Origin: Pseudomonas campi
GTDB lineage: Bacteria; Pseudomonadota; Gammaproteobacteria; Pseudomonadales; Pseudomonadaceae
NCBI RefSeq assembly: GCF_013200955.2
Contig: NZ_CP053697.2
Coordinates: forward strand, 248,001-312,000
Direction: 5' to 3'
DNA length: 64,000 bases
This document shows, piece by piece, positions 44,506-54,264 of the stretch (positions are counted from its first letter, which is position 1; each line of letters starts with the position of its first letter). Both the position numbers and the translations under genes were made by a program. The notes under the pieces are model-generated. The model did not search any database. It was not told the DNA's origin and saw only the letters and a list, made by a program, of their open reading frames with translations.

Positions 44506-45297
44506 ATGAGCGCCATCATCGACAAGCCCTTTACTCTGGCCGGGCGCACCTATACGTCGCGCCTGCTGGTGGGCACCGGCAAGTACAAGGACCTCGAAGA
44601 AACCCGTCTGGCCATCGAGGCCTCGGGAGCCGAGATCGTCACCGTGGCCGTGCGCCGGACCAATATCGGCCAGAACCCCGGCGAGCCCAACCTGCTCGAC
44701 GTGATCAGCCCCGAGCGCTACACCATCCTGCCCAACACCGCCGGCTGCTATGACGCCAGCGAAGCAGTGCGCACCTGCCGCCTGGCCCGCGAGCTGCTCG
44801 ACGGCCACAAGCTGGTCAAGCTGGAAGTGCTGGCCGATCAGAAGACCCTGTTCCCCAACGTGATCGAAACTCTCAAGGCCGCCGAAGTGCTGGTCAAGGA
44901 AGGCTTCGACGTGATGGTGTACACCAGCGACGACCCGATCATTGCCCGTCAGCTGGCCGATATGGGCTGCATTGCGGTGATGCCGCTGGCTGGCCTGATC
45001 GGTACCGGTCTGGGCATCTGCAACCCCTACAACCTGCGCATCATCCTCGAAGAGGCCAAGGTGCCGGTGCTGGTGGATGCCGGTGTGGGCACGGCTTCCG
45101 ACGCCACCATCGCCATGGAACTGGGCTGCGAGGCGGTGCTGATGAACAGCGCCATCGCCCATGCGCAGAACCCGATCCTGATGGGCGCGGCAATGAAGCA
45201 CGCGATCATCGCCGGGCGCATGGCCTATCTGGCCGGGCGTATGCCGAAGAAACTCTATGCCAGCGCATCGTCGCCGCTGGATGGTTTGATCAAGTAA
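44506..45297 (+). CDS. thiG: Thiazole synthase
   Basis: Forms the thiamine thiazole phosphate from DXP, dehydroglycine and ThiS-thiocarboxylate. A 263-residue TIM-barrel protein with [17 protein letters not shown] near the start, the Schiff-base Lys in [16 protein letters not shown], and [21 protein letters not shown]. In an operon with thiS, and trmB starts nine bases after its stop. Confidence 0.98.
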   Translation: MSAIIDKPFTLAGRTYTSRLLVGTGKYKDLEETRLAIEASGAEIVTVAVRRTNIGQNPGEPNLLDVISPERYTILPNTAGCYDASEAVRTCRLARELLDGHKLVKLEVLADQKTLFPNVIETLKAAEVLVKEGFDVMVYTSDDPIIARQLADMGCIAVMPLAGLIGTGLGICNPYNLRIILEEAKVPVLVDAGVGTASDATIAMELGCEAVLMNSAIAHAQNPILMGAAMKHAIIAGRMAYLAGRMPKKLYASASSPLDGLIK

Positions 45298-45306
45298 GAG
45301 AATCCG

Positions 45307-46026
45307 ATGAGTGAAGTAGTCGAGCCGGTCGAAGACGGCGCTGCCGAGCGCCCGCACCGCGCGATCAAGAGTTTCGTCATGCGCTCCGGGCGCATGACCG
45401 AAGGCCAGCAACGTGGCCTCGATCTGGGCTGGCCGAAATTCGGCCTGCAGCTGGAAGATGGCCTGCGCGATTTCGACCAGGTATTCGGCCGCAGCGCGCC
45501 ACGCACCTTCGAGATTGGTTTCGGCATGGGCCATGCCACCCTGGAGATGGCCGCTGCCGCGCCGGAGCAGGACTTCATCGGCGTGGAAGTGCACAAGCCG
45601 GGCGTTGGCGCGTTGCTCAACGGCATGCTCACGCAGAATTTGAGCAACATTCGCGTGTACAGCTGCGATGCTTTGGAAGTGCTGCGCGATTGCGTGGCCG
45701 ATGCCAGTCTCGATCGCCTGCTACTGTTCTTTCCAGACCCCTGGCACAAATCGCGTCATCACAAGCGTCGCATCGTCCAACCGGCCTTCGCCGAACTGGT
45801 GCGGCAGAAACTGAAGATCGGTGGCGTGCTGCACATGGCGACTGATTGGGAGCAGTATGCCGAGCACATGCTCGAAGTGATGAACGTGGCGCCTGGCTAC
45901 CGCAACCTGGCGGCCGATGGGCGTTGCGTGGAGCGGCCGAGCGAACGCCCGGTGACCAAGTTCGAGCGCCGTGGCGAACGCCTCGGTCACGGCGTCTGGG
46001 ATCTCAAGTTCCAGCGTATAGACTGA
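45307..46026 (+). CDS. trmB: tRNA (guanine-46-N7) methyltransferase
   Basis: A 239-residue SAM-dependent methyltransferase that makes m7G46 in tRNA. Motifs: the N-terminal [19 protein letters not shown] site [15 protein letters not shown], and [18 protein letters not shown]. It closes the thiS-thiG-trmB operon. A hairpin CCCTGC / GCAGGG follows at 46036-46050, a possible terminator. Confidence 0.97.
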   Translation: MSEVVEPVEDGAAERPHRAIKSFVMRSGRMTEGQQRGLDLGWPKFGLQLEDGLRDFDQVFGRSAPRTFEIGFGMGHATLEMAAAAPEQDFIGVEVHKPGVGALLNGMLTQNLSNIRVYSCDALEVLRDCVADASLDRLLLFFPDPWHKSRHHKRRIVQPAFAELVRQKLKIGGVLHMATDWEQYAEHMLEVMNVAPGYRNLAADGRCVERPSERPVTKFERRGERLGHGVWDLKFQRID

Positions 46027-46179
46027 ATCAACAGCCCCTGCGGAGCAGGGTAAAACCGACCGGGTCCACCCGGCGCCAGGATGGCGTTGACCTCACCCCG
46101 ATAGCTATCTGCAAGTGCGGCCTACACTGGCTTTAGAAAAAGAACAGCGGCGCGTACGACGTGCTGCGAGGAGATCGCT

Positions 46180-47523
46180 GTGTTGAGAACCATTGCAATT
46201 TTGCTGTTGGCAGCCGCCGCGCTGCCTGCCCAGGCGCGCGTTGATGCCGCCCAGGCTGCCCGTCTGGGGCAAGACCTGATGCCGTTGGGTGGTGAGCGTG
46301 CCGGTAACGCTGCCGGCACCATTCCGCCCTGGGATGGTGGCCTGAGTACGCCGCCGGCCAGTTTTCAGCCGGGCATGCACCACCCCGATCCTTATGCGGC
46401 CGATAAGCCAGTCTATCGTGTCGACGCCAGCAACCAGGCGCAGTACAAGGCCCAGCTAGCTCCGGGTTTCCAAAAGCTGCTGGAAGAGCATCCGGGCTAC
46501 TTTCTGAGCATCTACCCGACACATCGCAGCGCCGCCGCGCCCCAGCGCATCTATGACGCCACGCGCTACAACGCCAGCAATGCCAGCATGATTTCCGGTG
46601 GCAATGGGGTTGAAGGTACCGCTGCCGGCATCCCGTTCCCGTTCCCGCAGAATGGCACCGAGGCCATCTGGAACCACATCATGCGTTACCGCGGTGACCA
46701 GATCCGCATGATCACCAATCAGGCGGCGGTGCTGGCCAACGGTGACTACACCCTGCTCAAGCGCGACCGCGACGTTCTGTTTATCTATGGCCGTGAAGGG
46801 GTCACCCCGGCCGATCTGGATAACACCCTGTTCTTCTACAAGTACGTGGTGACCGCACCGAGCAAGCTGTCCGGCTCTTCGCTGGTGGTCCAGGAAACCC
46901 TCGACCAGGTGTTGGCGATCCGCAAGGCCTGGCGTTTCAGCCGTGGCGAGCGGCGCGTACGTCGCCTGCCGATGCTGGCCTATGAGGCCATGCAGCCGGA
47001 CACCAACGGCATGGCCACCGCCGACGTGGTCGACGCCTACAACGGCGCCCCGGATCGCTACGAGTGGAAGCTGGTCGGCAAGCAGGAAATGCTGATGCCG
47101 TACAACAGCTATGCCGTGCACCAGAAAGGCATCCCCTACGAGAAGATTCTCCAGGCCAAGAGCGTCAACCCCGAGCTGCTGCGCTACGAGCTGCACCGCG
47201 TCTGGGTTGTCGAGGCCGATCTGCGCAAGGGCCACAGCCACCCCTATGCCAAGCGTCGCTTCTACCTGGATGAAGACAGCTGGCAGATCCTCGCCGTCGA
47301 CCTGTACGACAAGACGGGTGCCCTGGTTGGTCTGCAGGAAGCCCATCCGATCAGCTACTACGACGTACCGATGTTTGGCAGCACCCTGGAAACTATCTAT
47401 GACTTCAAGGGTGACCGTTATTTCGTCGACGGCCTCGACAACAACGAGCCGATGTACGACTTCAACGTCAAGCTGAACAAGAGCGATTTCACCGCGTCGG
47501 CCCTGCGCCGCGAAGGGATCTGA
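46180..47523 (+). CDS. Exported DUF1329 protein, outer-membrane lipoprotein-sorting-like
   Basis: A 447-residue protein with a signal peptide (IAILLLAAAALPAQARVD). The mature part is the DUF1329 family as I know it (LMPLGGERAGNAAGTIPPW at the start; RRVRRLPMLAYEAMQPDT; YTLLKRDRD), related in fold to LolA/LolB-type lipid-binding proteins. In some Pseudomonas such genes sit beside RND hydrophobe transporters; no such gene is here. The GTG start is supported by GAGGAG eight bases upstream. Strong terminator downstream. Confidence 0.88.
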   Translation: MLRTIAILLLAAAALPAQARVDAAQAARLGQDLMPLGGERAGNAAGTIPPWDGGLSTPPASFQPGMHHPDPYAADKPVYRVDASNQAQYKAQLAPGFQKLLEEHPGYFLSIYPTHRSAAAPQRIYDATRYNASNASMISGGNGVEGTAAGIPFPFPQNGTEAIWNHIMRYRGDQIRMITNQAAVLANGDYTLLKRDRDVLFIYGREGVTPADLDNTLFFYKYVVTAPSKLSGSSLVVQETLDQVLAIRKAWRFSRGERRVRRLPMLAYEAMQPDTNGMATADVVDAYNGAPDRYEWKLVGKQEMLMPYNSYAVHQKGIPYEKILQAKSVNPELLRYELHRVWVVEADLRKGHSHPYAKRRFYLDEDSWQILAVDLYDKTGALVGLQEAHPISYYDVPMFGSTLETIYDFKGDRYFVDGLDNNEPMYDFNVKLNKSDFTASALRREGI

Positions 47524-47537
47524 TTTCGCAGCCCAAG

Positions 47538-47564
47538 AAAAAGCCCGCAATCGCGGGCTTTTTT
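47538..47564. terminator. Terminator between convergent DUF1329 and glycine-zipper genes
   Basis: Stem GCCCGC / GCGGGC with loop AATC, five A before and six T after. It can act in both directions. Confidence 0.92.
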
Positions 47565-47575
47565 GTGTCTGCCGA

Positions 47576-48037
47576 TCAGTCGTCGTGATCGTGATGGCGA
47601 TGTTTCTTGTGTTTCTTGTGCTTCTTGCCGTGGTGGTGGTCGTCGCTGTCATGGCGGTGGCGATCGCTGTCGTGCCCATCGTCGCTGTCGCCATAGGCAT
47701 TGCCCAGCGCACCGCCGGCACCGCCGCCGACGGCGGCGCCGATCACCCCGCCGGTATCACCGCCAACCTTCTGCCCGAGCACATTGCCGCCCGCCGCCCC
47801 CAGGCCGCCGCCGATGGCTGCTTCGGTGCGGTTGCGCTTGTCTGCGCCGACCGCGCTGCCGGCTGCGCCGCCGAGCCCGGCACCAATCGCGGCGCCGGTA
47901 TCACCGCCGACCTGTTGGCCGACCACCGAGCCCAGCGCGCCACCGAGGGCGCCACCGACGCCGGCTTCGGTGTTGCCGGCGAATGCCCCGGCGCTGGCCA
48001 GGCTCAGGGAAAGCAGGAGCAGAGAGGAATACTTCAT
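47576..48037 (-). CDS. Exported glycine-zipper protein with His/Lys/Asp-rich tail
   Basis: A 153-residue protein with a signal peptide (LLLLSLSLASAGAFAGN) and long Gly-zipper repeats (GVGGALGGALGSVVGQQVGG; GGGLGAAGGNVLGQKVGG), so it is probably outer-membrane or periplasmic. The last about 40 residues are a His/Lys/Asp-rich tail (HHHGKKHKKHKKHRHHDHDD), suited to metal binding, which is inference. The start at 48037 gives the signal peptide MKYSSLLLLS. Function is unknown. Confidence 0.82.
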   Translation of the reverse strand: MKYSSLLLLSLSLASAGAFAGNTEAGVGGALGGALGSVVGQQVGGDTGAAIGAGLGGAAGSAVGADKRNRTEAAIGGGLGAAGGNVLGQKVGGDTGGVIGAAVGGGAGGALGNAYGDSDDGHDSDRHRHDSDDHHHGKKHKKHKKHRHHDHDD

Positions 48038-48189
48038 GGATACAAAACCTCTGGGTGGGTAACGCGCGCATCCTGCCAGCGCGCTGCGGGCAGACAAGTG
48101 CTAAGTGCGGGGCTTGCGAGGCACTTCACGGCCTCGCAAAAATTGCTGCGGCTGGGCGAACTCGCGCCTCGCCCGTGAGTCAGGCCAAG

Positions 48190-48864
48190 TTAGCCGGACG
48201 ACTGCAGGTCTGCGCAGAGCAACCGGTAGTCCTCCACTGCGGCGAATTCCTCGGTGTCCTTGGCGTCCTTGCGGCTGTCCGGCTGCCGCACTGCCAGCAG
48301 CTGGGCCACGCCGAAGCGCCTGGCGCTGCGCAGGATCGGCAGGCTGTCGTCGATAAACAGGCTGCGCGCCGGATCGAAGGGGAAGTCCTGTTGCAGGGCG
48401 AACCAGAACTGCTGATCTTCCTTGGGGAAGCCATAGTCGTGGGAGCTGATCAGGCGGTCGAAATAGGGCGCCAGCTCGACCCGTTCCAGCTTTAGCGATA
48501 GCGAATCGCGGTGCGCGTTGGTGATCAGCGCCACGCGCTTGCCGGCGCTGCGCAGAGCCTGGAGAAAGGTGTCGGCATCCGGGCGCAGGGCGATCAGATG
48601 GGCCACTTCGCGCTTCAGCTCGCGTACCGAGAGGTTCAGTTCGCGGCTCCAGAAGTCGGTGCAGTACCAGGACAGCTGGCCGGCGTGCTCGCGAAACAAT
48701 GGCAGCAGTTCGGCCTCGGCAGCCTCGCGGCTGGTGCCATGCAGTTCGGCATAGCGCTGCGGCAGATATTCCAGCCAGAAGTGGTTGTCGAAGTGCAGGT
48801 CGAGCAGGGTGCCGTCCATATCCAGCAGGACGGTATCGATGTCGGCCCAGGGCAGCAGTGGCAT
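48190..48864 (-). CDS. yrfG: GMP/IMP nucleotidase (HAD family)
   Basis: A 224-residue HAD hydrolase of the YrfG type, which dephosphorylates GMP and IMP in E. coli. Motif I is LLDMDGTLLDLHFDN (residues about 12-26), motif II LITNAHRD, motif III SSHDYGFPKED, motif IV FIDDSLPILRSA. The start at 48864 gives MPLLPWADIDTVLLDM. It is divergent from nudE. Substrate is by homology only. Confidence 0.92.
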   Translation of the reverse strand: MPLLPWADIDTVLLDMDGTLLDLHFDNHFWLEYLPQRYAELHGTSREAAEAELLPLFREHAGQLSWYCTDFWSRELNLSVRELKREVAHLIALRPDADTFLQALRSAGKRVALITNAHRDSLSLKLERVELAPYFDRLISSHDYGFPKEDQQFWFALQQDFPFDPARSLFIDDSLPILRSARRFGVAQLLAVRQPDSRKDAKDTEEFAAVEDYRLLCADLQSSG

Positions 48865-48972
48865 GATGAATTCTTGCGTGAAATGGTTAACAGAGGTGTG
48901 CGGATGCAATATCCGCCACGGACAATCTGAATCAGCAGGGTATGATACTCGTTCGTTTCAAGGAGTGATCCC

Positions 48973-49539
48973 ATGCGTGAGAAACCTGTCGTGCTGGCCC
49001 GCGAGATTGTTGCGAGTAGCCGCCTGTTCCGCGTCGAGGAGCTGCAGCTGCGCTTCGCCAACGGCGTCGAACGTACCTATGAGCGCCTGGTTAGCAAGGG
49101 CTCCGGCTATGGCGCGGTGATGGTGGTGGCGATGCTCGATGCCGAGCATGCGGTACTGGTCGAGGAGTATTGCGGCGGTACCGACGATTACCAGCTGTCC
49201 CTGCCCAAGGGCCTGGTCGAGCCCGGCGAGGATGTGCTCGACGCGGCCAATCGCGAACTCAAGGAAGAGGCTGGTTTCGGTGCCCGTCAGCTGGAGTGGA
49301 TCGCCGAGCTGAGCCTGTCGCCCGGCTACATGAGCCAGAAAATCCAGGTGGTACTGGCCCGTGAACTCTATGAAGAAAGCCTGCCGGGTGACGAGCCTGA
49401 GCCGCTGCGCGTTGATCAGGTCAGCCTGCGCGAGCTGAGCAGCCTGGTGCAGCACCCCCAATTCACCGAGGGGCGCGCTTTGGCGGCCCTCTATCTGGTC
49501 CGAGACCTGTTAAGCCAACGCGGAGAATTTCGCCTGTGA
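48973..49539 (+). CDS. nudE: ADP compounds hydrolase NudE
   Basis: A 188-residue Nudix hydrolase acting on ADP-ribose, NADH and Ap3A. The Nudix box is complete in KGLVEPGEDVLDAANRELKE and continues EAGFG (residues about 78-102). The N-terminal REIVASSRLFRVEEL and ALYLVRDLL at the end fit the family. Its TGA overlaps the GTG of cysQ by three to four bases. Confidence 0.95.
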   Translation: MREKPVVLAREIVASSRLFRVEELQLRFANGVERTYERLVSKGSGYGAVMVVAMLDAEHAVLVEEYCGGTDDYQLSLPKGLVEPGEDVLDAANRELKEEAGFGARQLEWIAELSLSPGYMSQKIQVVLARELYEESLPGDEPEPLRVDQVSLRELSSLVQHPQFTEGRALAALYLVRDLLSQRGEFRL

Positions 49540-50357
49540 GTCATCCCTATCTGCCGGCGGTCATCGCCTTGGTGCAACGTGCCGGCCAGGCCACCCTGCC
49601 GCATTGGCGTAACGATGTAGTGGTCAACGAGAAGGCCGATGCCTCGCCGGTGACGGCCGCCGACCTGGCCGCCCACCACATCCTCGAAGCCGGTTTGCTG
49701 GCGCTGGCGCCGGATGTGCCGGTGCTCTCCGAAGAAGACAGCGAGATTCCGTTCGGCGAGCGTGCCGCCTGGCAGCGCTGGTGGCTGGTCGATCCGCTGG
49801 ATGGCACCAAGGAGTTCATTTCCGGCAGCGAGGAATTCACCGTCAACGTGGCGCTGATCGAACGTGGCCAGGTGGTATTCGGCGTGGTCGGCATCCCTGC
49901 CAATGGCCGCTGCTACTACGGTGGTGCCGGCCTGGGTGCCTGGCGCATGGAAGCCGGCGGCGAGCCGCAGGCGATCAGCGTGCGCCTGGCACCGGCCGAG
50001 GCCTTCACCCTGGTGGCCAGCAAGCGCCACTCCAGCCCGGCCCAGGAGCGTCTGCTCGAAGGCCTGTCCGAGCGTTTCGGCGATCTGGAATTGGCCAGTG
50101 TCGGCAGCTCGCTGAAGTTCTGCCTGCTCGCCGAAGGCAATGCCGACTGCTATCCGCGCCTGGCGCCGACCTCGCAGTGGGACACCGCCGCGGCGCAAGG
50201 CGTGCTGGAAGGCGCCGGTGGCGAAGTGCTCGACCTCAAGGGCGAGGCGCTGACCTACGAGGCGCGCGAGTCCTACCTCAACCCGTCCTTCCTCGGTCTG
50301 CCGCAGGCCGCCGCCTGGCGCGCCGAGCTAATCCAGCTGGCGCGCGCGCTGGACTGA
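49536..50357 (+). CDS. cysQ: 3'(2'),5'-bisphosphate nucleotidase CysQ
   Basis: Removes the 3'-phosphate from PAP and PAPS, recycling sulfate-assimilation by-product. The 273-residue product is an inositol-monophosphatase fold enzyme: PVLSEEDSEIPFGER, the metal motif WWLVDPLDGTKEFISG (residues about 85-100), and the C-terminal APTSQWDTAAAQGVLEGAGG. The start is GTG, overlapping nudE. The following gene begins one base after the stop. Confidence 0.95.
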   Translation: MSHPYLPAVIALVQRAGQATLPHWRNDVVVNEKADASPVTAADLAAHHILEAGLLALAPDVPVLSEEDSEIPFGERAAWQRWWLVDPLDGTKEFISGSEEFTVNVALIERGQVVFGVVGIPANGRCYYGGAGLGAWRMEAGGEPQAISVRLAPAEAFTLVASKRHSSPAQERLLEGLSERFGDLELASVGSSLKFCLLAEGNADCYPRLAPTSQWDTAAAQGVLEGAGGEVLDLKGEALTYEARESYLNPSFLGLPQAAAWRAELIQLARALD

Positions 50358-50358
50358 G

Positions 50359-50808
50359 ATGGACGGCACTTGCGGCTACCTGGAGCAGTTACTGCATCAG
50401 GACATTCCGCTGACCCAGGCCCTCGGCCTGGGTGTGTCCAGCTGGGATGGCAGTGAGCTGCGCCTGAGTCTGCCGCTGGCGGCCAACCTCAACCACAAGA
50501 GCAGCATGTTCGGCGGCAGCCTGTATTGCGGTGCCGTGCTGGCAGGCTGGGGCTGGTTACACCTGCGCTTGCGCGAGGCCGGGGTGGTCGACGGCCACAT
50601 CGTCATCCAGCAGGGGCAGATCGACTATGTGCAGCCGGTGCTCGGCGATGCGCTGGCGGTATGCACGGCACCAGCGGCGGCCGAGTGGGACAAGTTCCTC
50701 GCCCTGTACCGGCGTCGCGGCTTGGCACGGATCAGGCTGCACAGTCGCATCCTCACCGGCACGGTCGAGGCGGTGCGTTTCAGCGGGCAGTACGTGCTGC
50801 ACCGCTGA
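50359..50808 (+). CDS. YiiD C-terminal-like thioesterase
   Basis: A 149-residue single-domain hotdog-fold thioesterase resembling the C-terminal domain of YiiD. Typical residues are LGVSSWDGSELRLSLPLAAN and NHKSSMFGGSLYCGAVLAGW. The acyl substrate is unknown. It is probably cotranslated with cysQ (gap of one base). The convergent ketoacyl synthase gene ends 12 bases downstream. Confidence 0.85.
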   Translation: MDGTCGYLEQLLHQDIPLTQALGLGVSSWDGSELRLSLPLAANLNHKSSMFGGSLYCGAVLAGWGWLHLRLREAGVVDGHIVIQQGQIDYVQPVLGDALAVCTAPAAAEWDKFLALYRRRGLARIRLHSRILTGTVEAVRFSGQYVLHR

Positions 50809-50820
50809 AGCATGACTTTG

Positions 50821-52704
50821 CTACAGCATGTCGCTGTAGCGCTCATCCTTCTTGTAAAGCAGCGGCTGGGCAAAGCCCGGCACCTGGATGCCCTCGGCGC
50901 TGAACTGCAGCTCCTGGTCATCGATCAGGTCATGGCCGAAGTTGTAGAGGATGTCTAACTGGCCGAGCAGGGCCTGCTGGTCATACTGGCTGGCGGCGGC
51001 GCGGGTGTGTTCGCGCTTGATCTGCCAGGCGGCGAAGGCCGCTTCGCCATGCCGTTTGCGCAGCATGCGCTCGGCCACCTGCGGTGCCAGCAGGACGCCG
51101 GTGGCGTTGTTGCCGCCGAAGCCCTTGGAATTGAGGAAGCACACTTCCATGCCTTCCATGCGGCGATCACGCACGTCCAGGCTGATGCGCTGGCGGTGCA
51201 CGTCGTCGGCGACCTTGTCGATGGTCTTCAGACCCGGCAGTAGGCCGTGGTGGAAGGTGCCGAGAGCCGATATCAGCTGGTCGCCGCTGGCCGGTGCCAG
51301 GGAGTGGCCGACGAAGGCCTTCACCGCGGTCACCGGCCAGGCCTCGATGCCGAAGGCGGCGGCCACGCGGTCGAGCAGCTCCGATTCGCTGACCCGGTTG
51401 GCCGGGGTGCTGGAGCCGTGGGCGTGGACGAAGCTGCGCTGGCGCACGGCCTCGCTGCCCAGCAGCTGGGTAGCGCTGGCCACGGCTTTGGCCAGGGTCA
51501 GGTAGTTGCCGGGGCCGGGGGCGGAAATCGATTTCTTGAAGCCATCGGCGTTGATGAATACGTCCGTCACCGCGCCGTGGATATCGGCACCCAGTTGCAG
51601 GGCCAGTTCGTCGTCCATCAGCACGATGAACTGCGCCGACTCGGACAGGGTGAACCCGCAGTTATCGCCGAACGGGCGGCTGGCGCGGCGGTAGTCGACG
51701 TCATCGCGGCCCTCGATCTTGCGCAGACCTTCCTCGGTGGCCAGCGCGCCCATGGCGCCGTAGCCGTCGATGAATTCCGCGGTGATCGGTGCCTCGCTGT
51801 TGCCTACCAGCACCACACGTGCCTGGCCGTTGGCGATCTGCTCGATGCCTTTCTGCAGGTTGTAGAGGAAGGTCGCGCAGGCGCCGGTGACGCTGCCGGT
51901 GGTGCCGACACTGCCCAGCACATAGGCGTTGATGAAGTCGGCCGGCATGCTGTTGAGGCCCAGCGGGCATTGCTTGGCGGTAACCCGGCCGCCCTTGAGG
52001 CGCGCCTGCAGCATGCCGCCGAAGCCGTTGTCGTCCATCTGGCTCATGCCACTGCCGGCAAACACCGCCACCTCGTCCGGCTGCACCTGGGCGAGGATAT
52101 CGCTCCAGGGCAGGCCGATGGAGCGCAGGGCGTCGGTGGCGCCGACCACGGCCATCTGCAGGCCGCGCGGGTGGAAGTGCGAGTGGTACAGCGCGCCGGG
52201 ATCGAAGCCACTGGGCAGCTGGCCGGCCGACTTGACCGGCAGGGGGCGATAGCTGTCGACCTTGAATTCACAGCTGTCATGCAGGGTAACCCGCACCATC
52301 TGCTCGTCGATGGACTCGACGCTCCAATTGGCCGGTAGCGGTTCGGGCAGTTGTTTGCGCGCGGTGGTGAACTGCGTCGCGCTGATCGTCAGGCTTTTCT
52401 GCCAGTGGCTGGCATCCACATCCAGGTAGCGTTTCTCGATGCGCCGTACCAGGGTGCCGGCGAGGATGGCCTCGGCATGCTGCGTTTCGATCTCGGCCAG
52501 GCTGATGGGGGCACCCGCCAGGCTGTGGTAGCGGCCATCGATGACCTGCACCAACTGCATCATCACCGCCAGACCGGCCAGGGTCTGCTGGCGCGCGGCG
52601 CTATCTAGGGTTTCCACAACGGTGCGGCGGAAACCGTGGTGGAAGGAGCTGCGGCCGGCGGCGTTATAACCGCCGAAACCGACGATGACGGGTAGTCGGG
52701 ACAT
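50821..52704 (-). CDS. fabY: FabY-type beta-ketoacyl-ACP synthase
   Basis: A 627-residue ketoacyl synthase with an N-terminal extension. The active-site Cys is Cys276 in GSVTGACATFLYN; the two His are in FVHAHGSSTPANR and VGHSLAPASGDQ. In P. aeruginosa the homologue FabY condenses acetyl-CoA with malonyl-ACP to start fatty-acid synthesis, replacing FabH. The location beside cysQ/nudE also matches. The start gives MSRLPVIVGFGGYNAAG. An ATGTAATG arrangement puts a start-stop pair just before the ATG. Confidence 0.93.
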   Translation of the reverse strand: MSRLPVIVGFGGYNAAGRSSFHHGFRRTVVETLDSAARQQTLAGLAVMMQLVQVIDGRYHSLAGAPISLAEIETQHAEAILAGTLVRRIEKRYLDVDASHWQKSLTISATQFTTARKQLPEPLPANWSVESIDEQMVRVTLHDSCEFKVDSYRPLPVKSAGQLPSGFDPGALYHSHFHPRGLQMAVVGATDALRSIGLPWSDILAQVQPDEVAVFAGSGMSQMDDNGFGGMLQARLKGGRVTAKQCPLGLNSMPADFINAYVLGSVGTTGSVTGACATFLYNLQKGIEQIANGQARVVLVGNSEAPITAEFIDGYGAMGALATEEGLRKIEGRDDVDYRRASRPFGDNCGFTLSESAQFIVLMDDELALQLGADIHGAVTDVFINADGFKKSISAPGPGNYLTLAKAVASATQLLGSEAVRQRSFVHAHGSSTPANRVSESELLDRVAAAFGIEAWPVTAVKAFVGHSLAPASGDQLISALGTFHHGLLPGLKTIDKVADDVHRQRISLDVRDRRMEGMEVCFLNSKGFGGNNATGVLLAPQVAERMLRKRHGEAAFAAWQIKREHTRAAASQYDQQALLGQLDILYNFGHDLIDDQELQFSAEGIQVPGFAQPLLYKKDERYSDML

Positions 52705-52887
52705 TACATGGAACTCCTGCAAGCGACCTGTAGCACGCAGGGCAGGTGAGCGCAGGGGGTGCCGGGAGATATCCGACAGCAACAGGCTCCACCGCCATAC
52801 GGCAATGCCGGGTGGCGACTCAAATGAATCGGGATACCAGGGTGACGAGACTCATGACTGATGAGTCACTCGCGGTCTTGCAGGTAT

Positions 52888-54260
<1,373 letters not shown>

Positions 54261-54264
<4 letters not shown>

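Noticed and set aside
51247..52338. 363-codon plus-strand open frame inside fabY
   Set aside because: Antisense to a complete ketoacyl synthase; Gly/Val/His-rich.
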